Origin: Marchantia polymorpha subsp. ruderalis
Taxonomy: Eukaryota; Streptophyta; Marchantiopsida; Marchantiales; Marchantiaceae
DNA length: 64,000 nucleotides
Direction: 5' to 3'
NCBI GenBank assembly: GCA_037833965.1
Contig: AP031353.1
Span: 8,372,501 to 8,436,500, forward strand
Every line of letters begins with the position of its first letter. Position 1 is the stretch's first letter. The notes below the pieces were generated by a model. The model was given only the letters and a program-made list of their open reading frames with translations. It was not told where the DNA came from and ran no database searches. Below are positions 55,507 through 64,000 of this stretch, one piece after another. A program made the translations under genes and the position numbers.

Positions 55507-57261
55507 ATCTCACATGATAGCTCGCAGTTTGGAGTTCGTGCTGTGGTTACATCAGCAGAGTCATATGATGTGCTTGTTGGTGGAGTGGTGTTATACCCGA
55601 TGGGCTTTCGGATGGACTATTGGACGGAGATTGCCGCATATCGTCCTGGTTGGCAGTCAGGAGATGGACGTCTGAGCGAGCTGCCAGTGAGATTTATTTC
55701 TCGGTATCGACCTCTTGGATCTTCATCAGCGGTCTTGGCATCTGTTGCGGGTTTTAGCGGAGTGCTTACCTGGCCCGGTGAGTTGTTGGCGGGGAACATG
55801 TCTGCAGACGATACCTCACTCTACGAGGATGTGGAGGAGGTTGTGAGTTTCCCAGCGGCGGTGACTTCACCCTTAGATGTTCCACTGTGGAGTTCGTGCC
55901 AGGCACTACAGTTGGAAGCTGATAGGTTGGTAAAAAAGGCTTGGAGTGAAGCCTCGTTACCAGCAGAGCCAGAGAGGGCTTCAGATGATCGGCTAGTTAG
56001 TGGTTCTAGCGCATTGTCTCCATTGGTTACTACACCTATTGCATGGGAGTATTCCTCAGAGGGCGTTTGTTTGCTGGATCTTTTTGGTGGAATCAGCACA
56101 GGTTTGGCTGCAGTGTTGCAGTCAGGTATTCTCGTACGGAGATACTTATATGTGGAGAAGGACGAGACTGCACGTCGAGTCTCTTCACGACATGTTGCAC
56201 AGTTGATGCGGCGTTTTCCTTCGTTGTTGCCGCGATCAGCTGTCCGAGGATTCCAGAAGGCGTTGCCTTCAGACATTTCGTTGCTGGGGGCGCCAGACCT
56301 TGACCGCGTTGGCCATATTGATATGGTGATTGCGGGCTGGCCATGTCAGGTACACACACGCGCTGGACATGGGACAGGGTTGCATGATCCCAGATCTCGG
56401 ATGTTTTGGGAGATGATGCGAGTGTTACGTCATCTCCAAGTGCAGCAGACACGTTCTCCAGCATACATTCTGGAGAACGTACCATTGTTGGGTGACACTC
56501 GGGCCAAGTTGATGGCGAGTGTCCATCAAGTCCGAGCATGGATTGGATCAGCAGTACTGTTGGATGCTGCGAGGGTTGGATCACGGGCGCATCGTGCACG
56601 TTTGTGGTGGACCAACCTTTTGCCACGTGAGATATTGCGTCATGCCTATGATTCGGTGAAGCGTGATACTAAACTCACCGTTGACAGTATCTTGGATGTT
56701 TCCCGGCACTCTCAAGTAGTGAGAGTTGCTGACAGGTCACCTATGGCATTGGTGAACCGCGTAGGTCAGCCTCGGATGGCTTTACCTACATTTGTCAGTT
56801 ATCCGGCATCACACGCGTATCGTGATGGGGGACCTGGACTACTATGGGACAGTACCCTACATCAGTTGGTGGAGCCCAACGCTGATGAGAGAGAGCGTGC
56901 GATGGGGTTTCTTACTGGTGTGACCGCGGCTTCTTCAGTTTCAGAGGCGTCGCGTCGTCAGGTTTTGGGTCAGGCTATGGACCTGAACTGCTTGACGTGG
57001 ATTGTGAGCTTGGGTTTGGCCGAGCAACGCCGTTTGCGCGCAGATTTGGTGGTTGTAACACCACTTATTAGCTCATTGCCTACCGGGACGGTAGTAGCAA
57101 TGGCTGGGGGCGACAGGCGAGATATTTGTCATCCTTGGAGTTTATGGGACGTGACGAAAGGACTTGCCAGAGTTGCAGCCCATGCAGTTGGAGAGGATTC
57201 TCACGTGGAGGTGGCTACGAAGGAGGGTACGGAGAACCCTTCTTTGCAGTGTGTAGCGTAG
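55507..57261 (+). CDS. Retrotransposon pol, part 1: protease end plus DNMT3-like cytosine-5 DNA methyltransferase
   Basis: The frame is open from 55507 without a proper start (5' truncated); numbering below counts from the GTG at 55543. Residues 1-50 (SYDVLVGGVVLYPMGF, YRPGWQSGDGR) resemble the tail of a Ty3 protease. Residues 175-490 carry C5-methyltransferase motifs in canonical order: I LDLFGGISTGLAAVL (178-192), II VEKDE (204), IV GWPCQ with catalytic Cys268, VI ENV (311-313), VIII RVGSRAHRARLWW (344-356), ERAMGFLTG (451-459) and X GQAMDLNCLTWI (476-487). The phrases LFGGISTGL, SRAHRARLWW and RRQVLGQAM are closest to DNMT3 (LFDGIATG, SAAHRARYFW, RQRLLGRSW), not CMT or MET1, and unlike DRM the motifs are not permuted. 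No stop or frameshift interrupts it. It ends at a UAG of leaky type. Confidence 0.85.
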   Translation: MSHDSSQFGVRAVVTSAESYDVLVGGVVLYPMGFRMDYWTEIAAYRPGWQSGDGRLSELPVRFISRYRPLGSSSAVLASVAGFSGVLTWPGELLAGNMSADDTSLYEDVEEVVSFPAAVTSPLDVPLWSSCQALQLEADRLVKKAWSEASLPAEPERASDDRLVSGSSALSPLVTTPIAWEYSSEGVCLLDLFGGISTGLAAVLQSGILVRRYLYVEKDETARRVSSRHVAQLMRRFPSLLPRSAVRGFQKALPSDISLLGAPDLDRVGHIDMVIAGWPCQVHTRAGHGTGLHDPRSRMFWEMMRVLRHLQVQQTRSPAYILENVPLLGDTRAKLMASVHQVRAWIGSAVLLDAARVGSRAHRARLWWTNLLPREILRHAYDSVKRDTKLTVDSILDVSRHSQVVRVADRSPMALVNRVGQPRMALPTFVSYPASHAYRDGGPGLLWDSTLHQLVEPNADERERAMGFLTGVTAASSVSEASRRQVLGQAMDLNCLTWIVSLGLAEQRRLRADLVVVTPLISSLPTGTVVAMAGGDRRDICHPWSLWDVTKGLARVAAHAVGEDSHVEVATKEGTENPSLQCVA

Positions 57262-57267
57262 CAACCA
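57259..57267 (+). promoter_or_regulatory. Candidate readthrough stop UAG-CAA-CCA
   Basis: The stop ending the methyltransferase frame is TAG CAA CCA, which fits the UAG-CAR-YYA consensus of tobamovirus-type readthrough. The same frame continues open into RT. The other in-frame stop of this pol (58606, TAG TGG TTG) lacks the consensus. Confidence 0.5.
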
Positions 57268-58608
57268 TTGACAGTGTCGCCTCCCTCTAGTGTGCCTATG
57301 GAGGAGGAATGGGAGCCATTGATTGGTTCCCAGATCACAGGAGGAGAGAGGCGACGATTGACACAATTCCTACGAGATTATAGGAGTTGTTTTGCTTTCA
57401 GTATGAAGGAGTTGGGTGCGTTGATTGGACCCGGTATACGGATAGAATTGGCTAGTGATACGCCAATCTTCCGTCGTCCTTATCGATACAGTGAGATGGA
57501 GAGAGATTTGATTCGGAGTAGGACGTTGGACCTACTGGAGGCTGGACTAGTGGAGTTATCGCATGGTGAGTATGCGTCAGCCACTGTCATGCCGGTGAAG
57601 AAGGATGTACATGGCAACTACACGGATAGGCGCATGTGTGGAGACTACCGTCCTATCAATCGGCAGACGAAGTCCGATAAGTATGCCATGCCTACACCTG
57701 AGGAGATCTTCGATGTGGTGGGACATGCGAGGATTTTTAGTACTTTGGATCTTCGGGCAGGATACCATCAGTTGCCAATTCGGGAGGAGGACAAAACCAA
57801 GACAGCGTTTTGGGGCGTCAACTCCCATGGCAAGGATTGTTTGTATCAGTGGCGATTCTTACCCTTTGGGTTGAAGAATGCACCTGCCGAGTTTCAGAGG
57901 GTTATGGACAGAATCCTGGCGGGGCTGGATTTTGTCAGATGTTACATTGATGATATCTTGGTGTTTAGTGACACTGTGAAGCAACACCAGATACACTTGC
58001 AGATTGTGTTTGAGCGATTGAGGGCTCATGGTTTGAGGTTACATCCTGGGAAGTGTAAGTTCTTCCAGGAGAAGGTTGAGTACTTGGGTCATGTGATATA
58101 CCCAGGTGGTTTAGGAGTTCAGCAAGCAAAGGTGGAGGCTATTGCACGCATCCCTCGTCCCACGGATGTGAGTAGAGTTCGTGCATTTATGGGTTTAGCG
58201 AACTACTATCGGAGGTATGTGAAGGGGTTCAGTGCTATAGCCAAGCCTTTGAACCAGTTGCTGAAGTCAGATCAGGAGTGGCAATGGGGAGATGAGCAGG
58301 AGAGAGCTTTTGTTGAGCTCAAGGCCAGGTTGGTGGCCGCTCCCATCTTGAGGAGACCTATCAGAGGTCGTCCATACCAATTGCACACTGATTGGAGTAT
58401 GTTGGGACTTGGAGCGGTGTTGACGCAGCATGATGATGAGGGCAAGGAGTTTGTGGTTGCGTACGCTAGTCGTTCGAACAATGCAGCGGAATCGCGGTAT
58501 AGTTCGTACGAGGGAGAGTGCTTGGCAGCGGTGTGGGCTGTGGCGCACTTCAGGTGTTACTTGTTTGGTACGCAGTTCACCCTTGTTACTGATCATCAAC
58601 CGCTCTAG
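57262..58608 (+). CDS. Retrotransposon pol, part 2: reverse transcriptase and most of RNase H
   Basis: In frame with the preceding methyltransferase. First Met codon is 57298; the more likely expression is by readthrough of the UAG. RT blocks are complete: FRRPYRYS, VMPVKKD, RMCGDYRPIN, FSTLDLRAGYHQLPI, FLPFGLKNAPAEFQRVMD, the catalytic CYIDDILVF (about 57939-57965), KCKFFQEKVEYLGHVI and FMGLANYYRRYVKGFS. RNase H follows with HTDWSMLGLGAVL and YEGECLAAVWA. It ends at TAG 58606-58608 in the motif TDHQPL-stop-WLM, where relatives have a basic residue, so this second stop looks like a simple inactivating mutation. Confidence 0.85.
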   Translation, partial: QPLTVSPPSSVPMEEEWEPLIGSQITGGERRRLTQFLRDYRSCFAFSMKELGALIGPGIRIELASDTPIFRRPYRYSEMERDLIRSRTLDLLEAGLVELSHGEYASATVMPVKKDVHGNYTDRRMCGDYRPINRQTKSDKYAMPTPEEIFDVVGHARIFSTLDLRAGYHQLPIREEDKTKTAFWGVNSHGKDCLYQWRFLPFGLKNAPAEFQRVMDRILAGLDFVRCYIDDILVFSDTVKQHQIHLQIVFERLRAHGLRLHPGKCKFFQEKVEYLGHVIYPGGLGVQQAKVEAIARIPRPTDVSRVRAFMGLANYYRRYVKGFSAIAKPLNQLLKSDQEWQWGDEQERAFVELKARLVAAPILRRPIRGRPYQLHTDWSMLGLGAVLTQHDDEGKEFVVAYASRSNNAAESRYSSYEGECLAAVWAVAHFRCYLFGTQFTLVTDHQPL

Positions 58609-60390
58609 TGGTTGATGGAGTCCGACAAGCTTACAGGGAAGCTTGCACGGTGGGCTCTCATCTTACAGGAGTACGACTTTCAGGTGGTGCATAGACCTGG
58701 AGTTGCGAACCTAGATGCCGATGGTTTGAGTCGAAACCCATGCACTAGCCAGGAGGATGACACTGGAGCTAGATGGCATGGTGAGGTTGATGAGGAGATG
58801 GTGCCTGGTTGGCATGCATCTGCCTTCATGTGTTGGTTACGTGGGAACTCCAGCAGAGAGGATCATCTGACATCTTACTCTAGTCAGAGAGTAGATGGTC
58901 GATCTCCAGATCCTGAGGTTGAGGATGGTGGTGTGGATCAGCGTGATGTACACGATGATGCATTGGTGTTGGAGTTCCTACGGACCAGCATGGTGCCTGG
59001 CACAGTGGGTGCCAAGGAGCGAGATCGTGTTCTCCAACGGGCCAAGAGGTACCGATTGGAGGGATCACATGTTCTCCGAGTATGGGAGGACGGTAGGGTA
59101 CGAGTAGTACCACATCCAGCCCAGAGAGCACGCATTGTGAGGCATGCTCATGAGGAGTTGGGACATTTTGGAGTGAAGCGTACATACAGCTTACTCCTTG
59201 GTCAGTATTGGTGGCGTGGTATGCATACTCAGGTACAGCAGTTGGTATCACGTTGCATGGTTTGTGATCGAGTGAGGGCATCATTCAATGCCCCGACACC
59301 AGTGTTACATCCATTACCCATCATGGGGTTGGGTTACCGTTGGAGTTTGGACTTTGCTGGACCACTACCTTTGACTGTACGACATCATCGGTATGTGTTG
59401 GTGATGGTGGAGCATTTCTCCAAGTGGATTGAGTTGGTGGCATTACCTGACAAGGCAAGTGAGGGAGTAGCGTATGCTTTTCTTGACCGAGTGCTTAGTC
59501 ACTATGGTGCACCAGCTGAGGTGTTGACCGATCAGGGAACGGAGTTTCATGGTGAGTTTCAGGTCTTGTGCGACAAGGCACTGATTGATCATTGGACCAC
59601 GTCGCGAGATCATCCAGAGGCGGATGGTTTAGCTGAACGTGTTGTACAGACGGTGAAGAGGGCGTTGCGCAAGTATGGCCTCCACAAAGGTCATCTTGGG
59701 GACTGGGATATCCAGTTACCGTGGTTGGCCATGGGATATCGGTTCAGTCGGCAGGCATCCTTGGCTTCCTTCTCACCATATTTTCTATTGTACGGCCGAG
59801 ATCCAGACTTGCCAACATCGATTCGTCGTGAGTCTAGCGAGGTGGTGAACCTTGATGACCCGAATATGTGGGTGAGAGTATGTTCTCAACGTGCAGAGCT
59901 CTTTCGAAGAGTTATGCCTGCAGCGTTTGAGAATCTTGCGATTGCTCAACATAGAGATACGTTGCGGTATGCAACCATTCGGGGAGGAGGTTATCGACCA
60001 TCAATTCGTAGATTCCATGTGGGAGACTACGTCTATATACAGCAGACTGCACCGACGACATTGGATGTGACGGCGGGACGCACCATCTTGCGGGTGCGGG
60101 AGGTGTTACCTTCTGGAGTTCTCCTGTTGGAGGGTCGTGACGGCGTTGTTTGGAAGGATCATGTGCGCAATTGTGCGCCATGCCACCTCCCAAACGTAGA
60201 TGGCACTATGGACCCAAGCTTAGCGATAGTACGTGCTAGCTTGAGGTGCATGCTGTGTGGGTCGGCTGGTCAAGCGGCCCGTATGTTGGTGTGTGATAGG
60301 TGCTCTAGGGGATGGCACATGTCGTGCCTAACTCCGCCTATCGTTGTTATTCCGGCTGGACGATGGGTTTGTCCTCGATGTACTTCATAG
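58609..60390 (+). CDS. Retrotransposon pol, part 3: RNase H end, integrase and C-terminal PHD finger
   Basis: Continues in the same frame after the 58606 stop. It opens with the RNase H end (GKLARWALILQEYDF, DADGLSR). The integrase has an intact HHCC finger (HEELGHFG ... CMVCDRV, about 59143-59275), then the core D,D,E positions in SLDFAGP, LTDQGTEF and PEADGLAERVV (59340-59645), and a C-terminal segment with FHVGDYVYI. The last 48 residues, from 60244, form a PHD finger: C-x2-C, C-x2-C-x4-H-x2-C, then WVCPRC. PHD fingers read histone H3 tails; Ty3 elements more often carry a chromodomain at this place. The frame is otherwise unbroken to TAG 60388-60390. Confidence 0.85.
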   Translation, partial: WLMESDKLTGKLARWALILQEYDFQVVHRPGVANLDADGLSRNPCTSQEDDTGARWHGEVDEEMVPGWHASAFMCWLRGNSSREDHLTSYSSQRVDGRSPDPEVEDGGVDQRDVHDDALVLEFLRTSMVPGTVGAKERDRVLQRAKRYRLEGSHVLRVWEDGRVRVVPHPAQRARIVRHAHEELGHFGVKRTYSLLLGQYWWRGMHTQVQQLVSRCMVCDRVRASFNAPTPVLHPLPIMGLGYRWSLDFAGPLPLTVRHHRYVLVMVEHFSKWIELVALPDKASEGVAYAFLDRVLSHYGAPAEVLTDQGTEFHGEFQVLCDKALIDHWTTSRDHPEADGLAERVVQTVKRALRKYGLHKGHLGDWDIQLPWLAMGYRFSRQASLASFSPYFLLYGRDPDLPTSIRRESSEVVNLDDPNMWVRVCSQRAELFRRVMPAAFENLAIAQHRDTLRYATIRGGGYRPSIRRFHVGDYVYIQQTAPTTLDVTAGRTILRVREVLPSGVLLLEGRDGVVWKDHVRNCAPCHLPNVDGTMDPSLAIVRASLRCMLCGSAGQAARMLVCDRCSRGWHMSCLTPPIVVIPAGRWVCPRCTS

Positions 60391-60558
60391 GGGTAGATGA
60401 CTTGATCTTCACATGTTATGAATTGCAGATAGGCGACTAACGATGGGGCGACATAACACCCGGCCTACTGGTTCGCGCACCCACGAAGGTGTATAGCATG
60501 TAGTTGTAGATGGGGCTACCTGGGAGTCAGAGGGACCTGACCGCCAGCTAGGGGGGCG

Positions 60559-60677
60559 AGTTGTGACATTTGAGTGTGTACTCTCTCGCGCCTTATATGT
60601 GTGCATGTGTGTGCGTATGTGTATGTGAGTAGCATGTCAGCGATGTAGAGTGTATGGCGATATGTATTCGCACGACA
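60559..60677 (+). repeat. Extra copy of the LTR terminal piece before the 3' LTR
   Basis: 119 bases (AGTTGTGACATTTGAG ... CGCACGACA) identical to the end of the 3' LTR (60972-61090). It is joined to the 3' LTR by two bases, GC, forming the palindrome GACAGCTGTC. A purine-rich run, AGGGGGGCGAG, just before it could be the polypurine tract. Confidence 0.85.
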
Positions 60678-60679
60678 GC

Positions 60680-61090
60680 TGTCATGTAGTTACGAGTCGG
60701 CTCACGAAGTTCAGACACTTACTATATTTAGCCGTAAAGTTAGGGTTCCGGTCACGAGGGGTATACAGTCGGGGACGGCTCGAAGAACGTCAGTTCTTCG
60801 AGTCGAGCCTGGAAGCGTTGGGAGCGTAGAGTGACTTTCCCTTTTGCGTCGACCTGGATTCTCCGAGTGTGGAGTGGGTTGGGCTTGACTCATGTTTGTG
60901 ACGGTGACGGTTTGTTGCCAGTAGGGTAATTGACCGACGGAAATTCCAGTGGGGAATCTCCCGTCTATTTCAGTTGTGACATTTGAGTGTGTACTCTCTC
61001 GCGCCTTATATGTGTGCATGTGTGTGCGTATGTGTATGTGAGTAGCATGTCAGCGATGTAGAGTGTATGGCGATATGTATTCGCACGACA
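60680..61090 (+). repeat. 3' LTR of the methyltransferase element, 411 bases
   Basis: Runs from TGTCATGTAG to CGCACGACA and ends exactly at the target duplication TTCC. The first 292 bases match the 5' LTR, the last 119 match 60559-60677. Confidence 0.75.
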
Positions 61091-61560
61091 TTCCAGACTA
61101 TAGTCCAAGAGTGGGATAACAATGGGTTGCGGAAGCCGCCGGGTTATCGAGGCAATCCTGATACATGTCAGATCTGGAATTGGAAGAAGGTCCTTGGTTG
61201 GTGCGCGGGAGATGACGGCGATCTTACCTCTGACAGCGAGAATGTCAAGGTAACGCGAGAAGAGGAAAGAGCCTACGTCGCACTGTTTAAGCATCCTCGC
61301 ACCGGGAAGAATGGTTATCGCACCGTCTGGTACCACGACTGATTGAGGTGGAACGTGACGATGGCATTGATGCAAATTCTCCGTCCGTCTCGACCCACTT
61401 ACATGATGACTTGGCAGGTCGGATTTGTGGAGAGAGCATTGAGGGGAGACCGCATCCATTGGTAGCGTATCTTCTGGTTTGTAACCCGGCAACACATTGG
61501 GCTAATTCCAGAGGGTCTTGCAACCTCCGGGCTGACTCTCACTCAGGTTTAACTCCAATG
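61091..61560 (+). pseudogene. Right part of the split giant-LTR ORF, degenerate
   Basis: Resumes the Trp-rich domain: QTIVQEWDNN, WNWKKVLGWCAGDDGDL, ENVKVTREEERAY, then a TGA near 61340 where homologues have Arg or Lys, MALMQILRPSRP, WQVGFVERALRG and HW followed by TAG. With 55008-55120 it is the N-terminal domain of one LTR ORF; the disordered and coiled-coil parts are not recognisable downstream. Confidence 0.75.
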
Positions 61561-62000
61561 GCTTTTCGGTAGCTCATCATGGTTCTAGAAGACTAAGATT
61601 TCTCTTCATAATCATAACTCAAGCACTCTCTCACACAATCTCTCAAGGTATCACTCCAACTCACACACATATTGATACTTCAAGGTACTGAAAATTCTTC
61701 ACTATTTCATATATGAAACAAGTCTCTACATATTAACTCTCCAAACTTGCTTGAGAGGCTATTCCCTACCTCTCTATATATATTACTTGAGAATTTACCA
61801 TAGTAACAAATGTTAATTTCTATCTAACTTACTTTTACAAAGATCAACCATAGTAAGGTTGACTAGTTATCAATATGTGTGTGATGCCTAGTTTTTTAGT
61901 TTTTTTTTTTAAATCAACAAAACTAAAAGATATTTGTTAAGAAAGTAGTTGTTAGGGTTAGAATGAGCAGATCCTGAGGAGAAATGATAGAATTAGTGAG
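61561..62000. other. AT-rich spacer, no gene seen
   Basis: Roughly 440 bases of AT-rich sequence with CACTCTCTCACACAATCTC-type low complexity. It separates the broken ORF from the next ORF; LTR borders could not be located. Confidence 0.4.
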
Positions 62001-62303
62001 AATTCGTCTACGTCCGAAGATCTTCGGATCTTCGTGTCTTCGGCGGAGCCTTTTATGGATGTACGAAGAGCTACGTCTTCGGCGAAGACATTGGAATCAA
62101 TTTCAAATCACGCAACGGGCCGGACAATGTTCACACGCGTCGGGAGTTCTACTGGGCGCGGGAGAAGGCAATGTTAGGGCTTCGAAGGTAAGGGCAGTAC
62201 GAGGAGACTTCGCACCGACATTGCGATATCGAGCAAGAACGAGCGAGAGAGAGAGGAAGTGAAATCGAGCCAACCCGCAATTAGCGAAACCCAAATTGAA
62301 GAA

Positions 62304-64000
62304 ATGGCGCCCAAGAAGAGTGAAAAGGTGAGGAAATTGGTTCCCTTGAAGGTGATTTACAAGGAATTGATACCCTTCAGAAGCGAGTTCAGTGAATTGC
62401 GGCTTGAATTCCTTTTGTGGAATTGGAATTGCGTCTCGGCGAGTATCTGCAAGGAGGTAATGGACAAGAGCACGATCGAAGGCGAGGAGCTCCGCGGTAA
62501 TCCCATGCTGTGGACTATCGAACATTGGACGACAGTACTAGGATCCTGTGCGGGCAGCGAAGCAGATTTGCTATTTGAGAAGAATAGCGTAGAACTTACG
62601 CGCGGCGAGGAATTCTCTTACAGGCCTCTCTTTGAGTCTAGAAGACAGGGAACGAATGGATGGAAGACTGTCGATTACAAAGATCCGAAGAGAAGTGTGA
62701 TCGCGTTGAGTATCATGCACATCTTATGGCCGGCACACACGACTTATGTGACGGCTTGGCAAGTGGGGTTCTTTGAACGCATTCTGAAGGGACTGCGAGT
62801 ACATTGGGCAAGGATCTTTCACGATCTTGTCTGGGTGAATGCAGGCTCCCGGTGGACGGGACCGTTGACCAATCACATCACTCCCTTCTTAGTGAATTTC
62901 TATCGAGGGATAGGATTGCTTACGAGAGAGGAGGAGAAGCGATTTCCGAGAGAGCGGGAAATCCTGACATTTGAGTCCAGTGAAGGAACCGAAGACGAGA
63001 ACCGGCTTCCCTCAATCCCAACACACACAACAGCTCGAGGACCAGTTCAGGTGGACGTGGTTCAAAGACGGGAGAAGCCAAAGAGACGATTGGCAAAGAG
63101 AAGGAAGGTCGTGAGTGATGACGAGGAGGATTTGGCCCACGAAGTAAGAAGGATGGATATGGATGAAAGTGGAGCGAAGCAGCACAGAGCTCGCGCAAGA
63201 CCAAAGAAGAGGGCAAAACGGAGGATGATGACAGTTGAGGTGTCGGACAGTAGCGTGGAGAAGACGGTGGCACCAATTGTAAACACATCCGAAGTCGCAG
63301 CTAGCGAGGTAATGCGGCCTGTGGAGATAGGAGTACCTTCGGAGGTGACAGTCGAAGTCCTAGCAGACATATAGGCAGAACCTTTGAAGGAGGAAACGGA
63401 ATTGGTAAGTCCGGTTTCTTTGTTTTCGAAGCAGACGCGGTCTGCGCAGGGCGAAGAGACACCACAGATGAAGATGAACGAGGACTTGGAGAAGGAGTTC
63501 ACTTTGAGCGAGGAGATTCTGGAACAGGTTGTCGCACAGATAGGAGTAACGGTGGTAGAAGCTGAGGGCATTACACTGCCGACATCTCCGGTAAAAGAGG
63601 TGAGACTCGAAGAAGGGAAGAAGACTTCGGGCAAAGATGTGAAGACATTAGAAATTACATTTCCTAAATTCTTGCAGGATAGTGTAGTTTCATTGTTGAA
63701 GTACTTGGACGGGAAGAGAGGGAAGTATGCCGTAACGGAGGAGCCAGGATTCTATGTATCGATGATTAGGAATAGGACGAAGCTTAAGAGAGCAGTTGCA
63801 GTAAAGAGGGAGTGGAATTCCGCAACTGCATTGGTATGGGAGCGAGAAGCCCAGTTTCGGGAGAAGGAAAATGAGTGCGAAGTGCTACAGTTGAATCTAG
63901 AGAAGGAATCCGGGCGCTGTGAAGAGTTGGAGGAGACATGTGGAGGACTTCGTATCTTCAATGAGAATGCCCAGAAGGTAACAGTGGATTTGATGGCGAG
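62304..64000 (+). pseudogene. Another giant-LTR-type ORF, one premature TAG, cut by window end
   Basis: From ATG 62304 (MAPKKSEKV) the frame encodes the Trp-rich domain in a diverged form (ELRLEFLLWNWN, WTTVLGSCAG, DYKDPKRSVIAL, HWARIFHDLVW, NHITPFLVNFYR), then a Lys/Arg-rich middle (KRRLAKRRKVVSDDEED, RARPKKRAKRRM). TAG at 63372-63374 interrupts, after which the same frame stays open to 64000 and encodes LQDSVVSLLKYLDGKRGKYA and a coiled coil aligning with the D and E ORFs. One point mutation therefore separates it from a full-length ORF; it could also be read as a 356-residue truncated protein. The 3' end is outside the window. Confidence 0.7.

Larger units (their letters stand above)
55121..61090 (+). 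mobile_element. Ty3/gypsy retrotransposon with DNMT3-like methyltransferase and PHD integrase
   Basis: It begins TGTCATGTAG and ends CGCACGACA (perfect TGTC/GACA termini), with TTCC on both sides (55117-55120 and 61091-61094; one more shared A makes a 5-base reading possible). It interrupts an ORF whose halves align with intact relatives, so the borders are well supported. Order: rearranged 5' LTR, protease end, methyltransferase, stop, RT/RNase H, stop, integrase with PHD, extra LTR piece, full 3' LTR. Gag, most of the protease and a PBS are missing. The shared 293 bases of the two LTRs differ at about four positions, so it is young. Confidence 0.85.

Noticed and set aside
55543..57261. Methyltransferase as a host gene next to a retroelement
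   Set aside because: It shares one frame with an upstream protease-like segment and the downstream RT, and it lies between the LTRs, so it is element-encoded.
58606..58608. Second pol stop as another programmed readthrough site
   Set aside because: The context TAG TGG TTG does not fit CAR-YYA and the stop interrupts a conserved RNase H motif, so a point mutation is more likely.
1..64000. tRNA, rRNA genes and CRISPR arrays
   Set aside because: No cloverleaf, rRNA core or regularly spaced direct repeats with unique spacers were seen; the PBS only mirrors a tRNA end.

Overview
The window looks like nuclear DNA of a land plant, most likely a non-seed plant such as a bryophyte; the species cannot be fixed from sequence alone. 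Supporting observations are an intron-containing plastid thioredoxin of the TRX z/CITRX type, an organelle-type tRNA (guanine-N7) methyltransferase, DUF247 genes (a land-plant family), and a retrotransposon carrying a DNMT3-like methyltransferase. Seed plants have lost true DNMT3, which is why I lean to a non-seed plant. Conventional genes are few. Most of the window is transposable elements, their nested remains, and AT-rich DNA without genes.

Layout. (1) 1-7078: tail of a giant LTR (1-380), then a DUF247 locus (intact 545-codon gene at 3773-5410) with a 1.9 kb TIR transposon upstream of it. (2) 7079-15382: a rearranged Ty3/gypsy element with its LTRs head to head: truncated LTR, tRNA-Asp-type PBS, gag, a deletion joining gag to RNase H/integrase, then a full 5.4 kb LTR in reverse. 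(3) 15469-22817: a complete 4.9 kb LTR of a related family followed by a partial inverted copy. Both giant LTRs carry a long ORF for a protein with a Trp-rich N-terminal domain, a disordered middle and a coiled-coil C-terminus. (4) 22438-29509: a practically exact direct copy of 1-7078, including a second intact DUF247 gene and a second copy of the TIR transposon. (5) 29283-32125: a third, broken DUF247 unit that lacks the transposon and preserves its empty site. (6) 32.1-46.5 kb: fossils (hAT transposase, retropepsin scraps), a gene for a secreted Cys-rich glycoprotein (35596-36312), a diverged giant-LTR relic, a minisatellite, and long AT-rich tracts. (7) 46.5-50.7 kb: the housekeeping island, TrmB-like and CITRX, both on the minus strand. 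(8) 51.9 kb: a near-perfect 72-nt hairpin; then gene-free AT-rich DNA. (9) 54.9-61.6 kb: a young Ty3/gypsy element inserted into a degenerate giant-LTR ORF. Its pol encodes protease remnant, DNMT3-like cytosine-5 methyltransferase, reverse transcriptase, RNase H, integrase and a C-terminal PHD finger. (10) 62304-64000: another giant-LTR-type ORF running off the window.

The most notable system is the 55121-61090 element. It combines a DNA methyltransferase with intact catalytic motifs, a UAG-CAA-CCA stop of the leaky type between methyltransferase and RT, and an integrase with a histone-reader PHD module. Together these suggest a retroelement able to write DNA methylation and choose chromatin. 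The second theme is LTRs of about 5 kb that carry their own ORF upstream of the retroviral-type promoter, in at least two subfamilies here.
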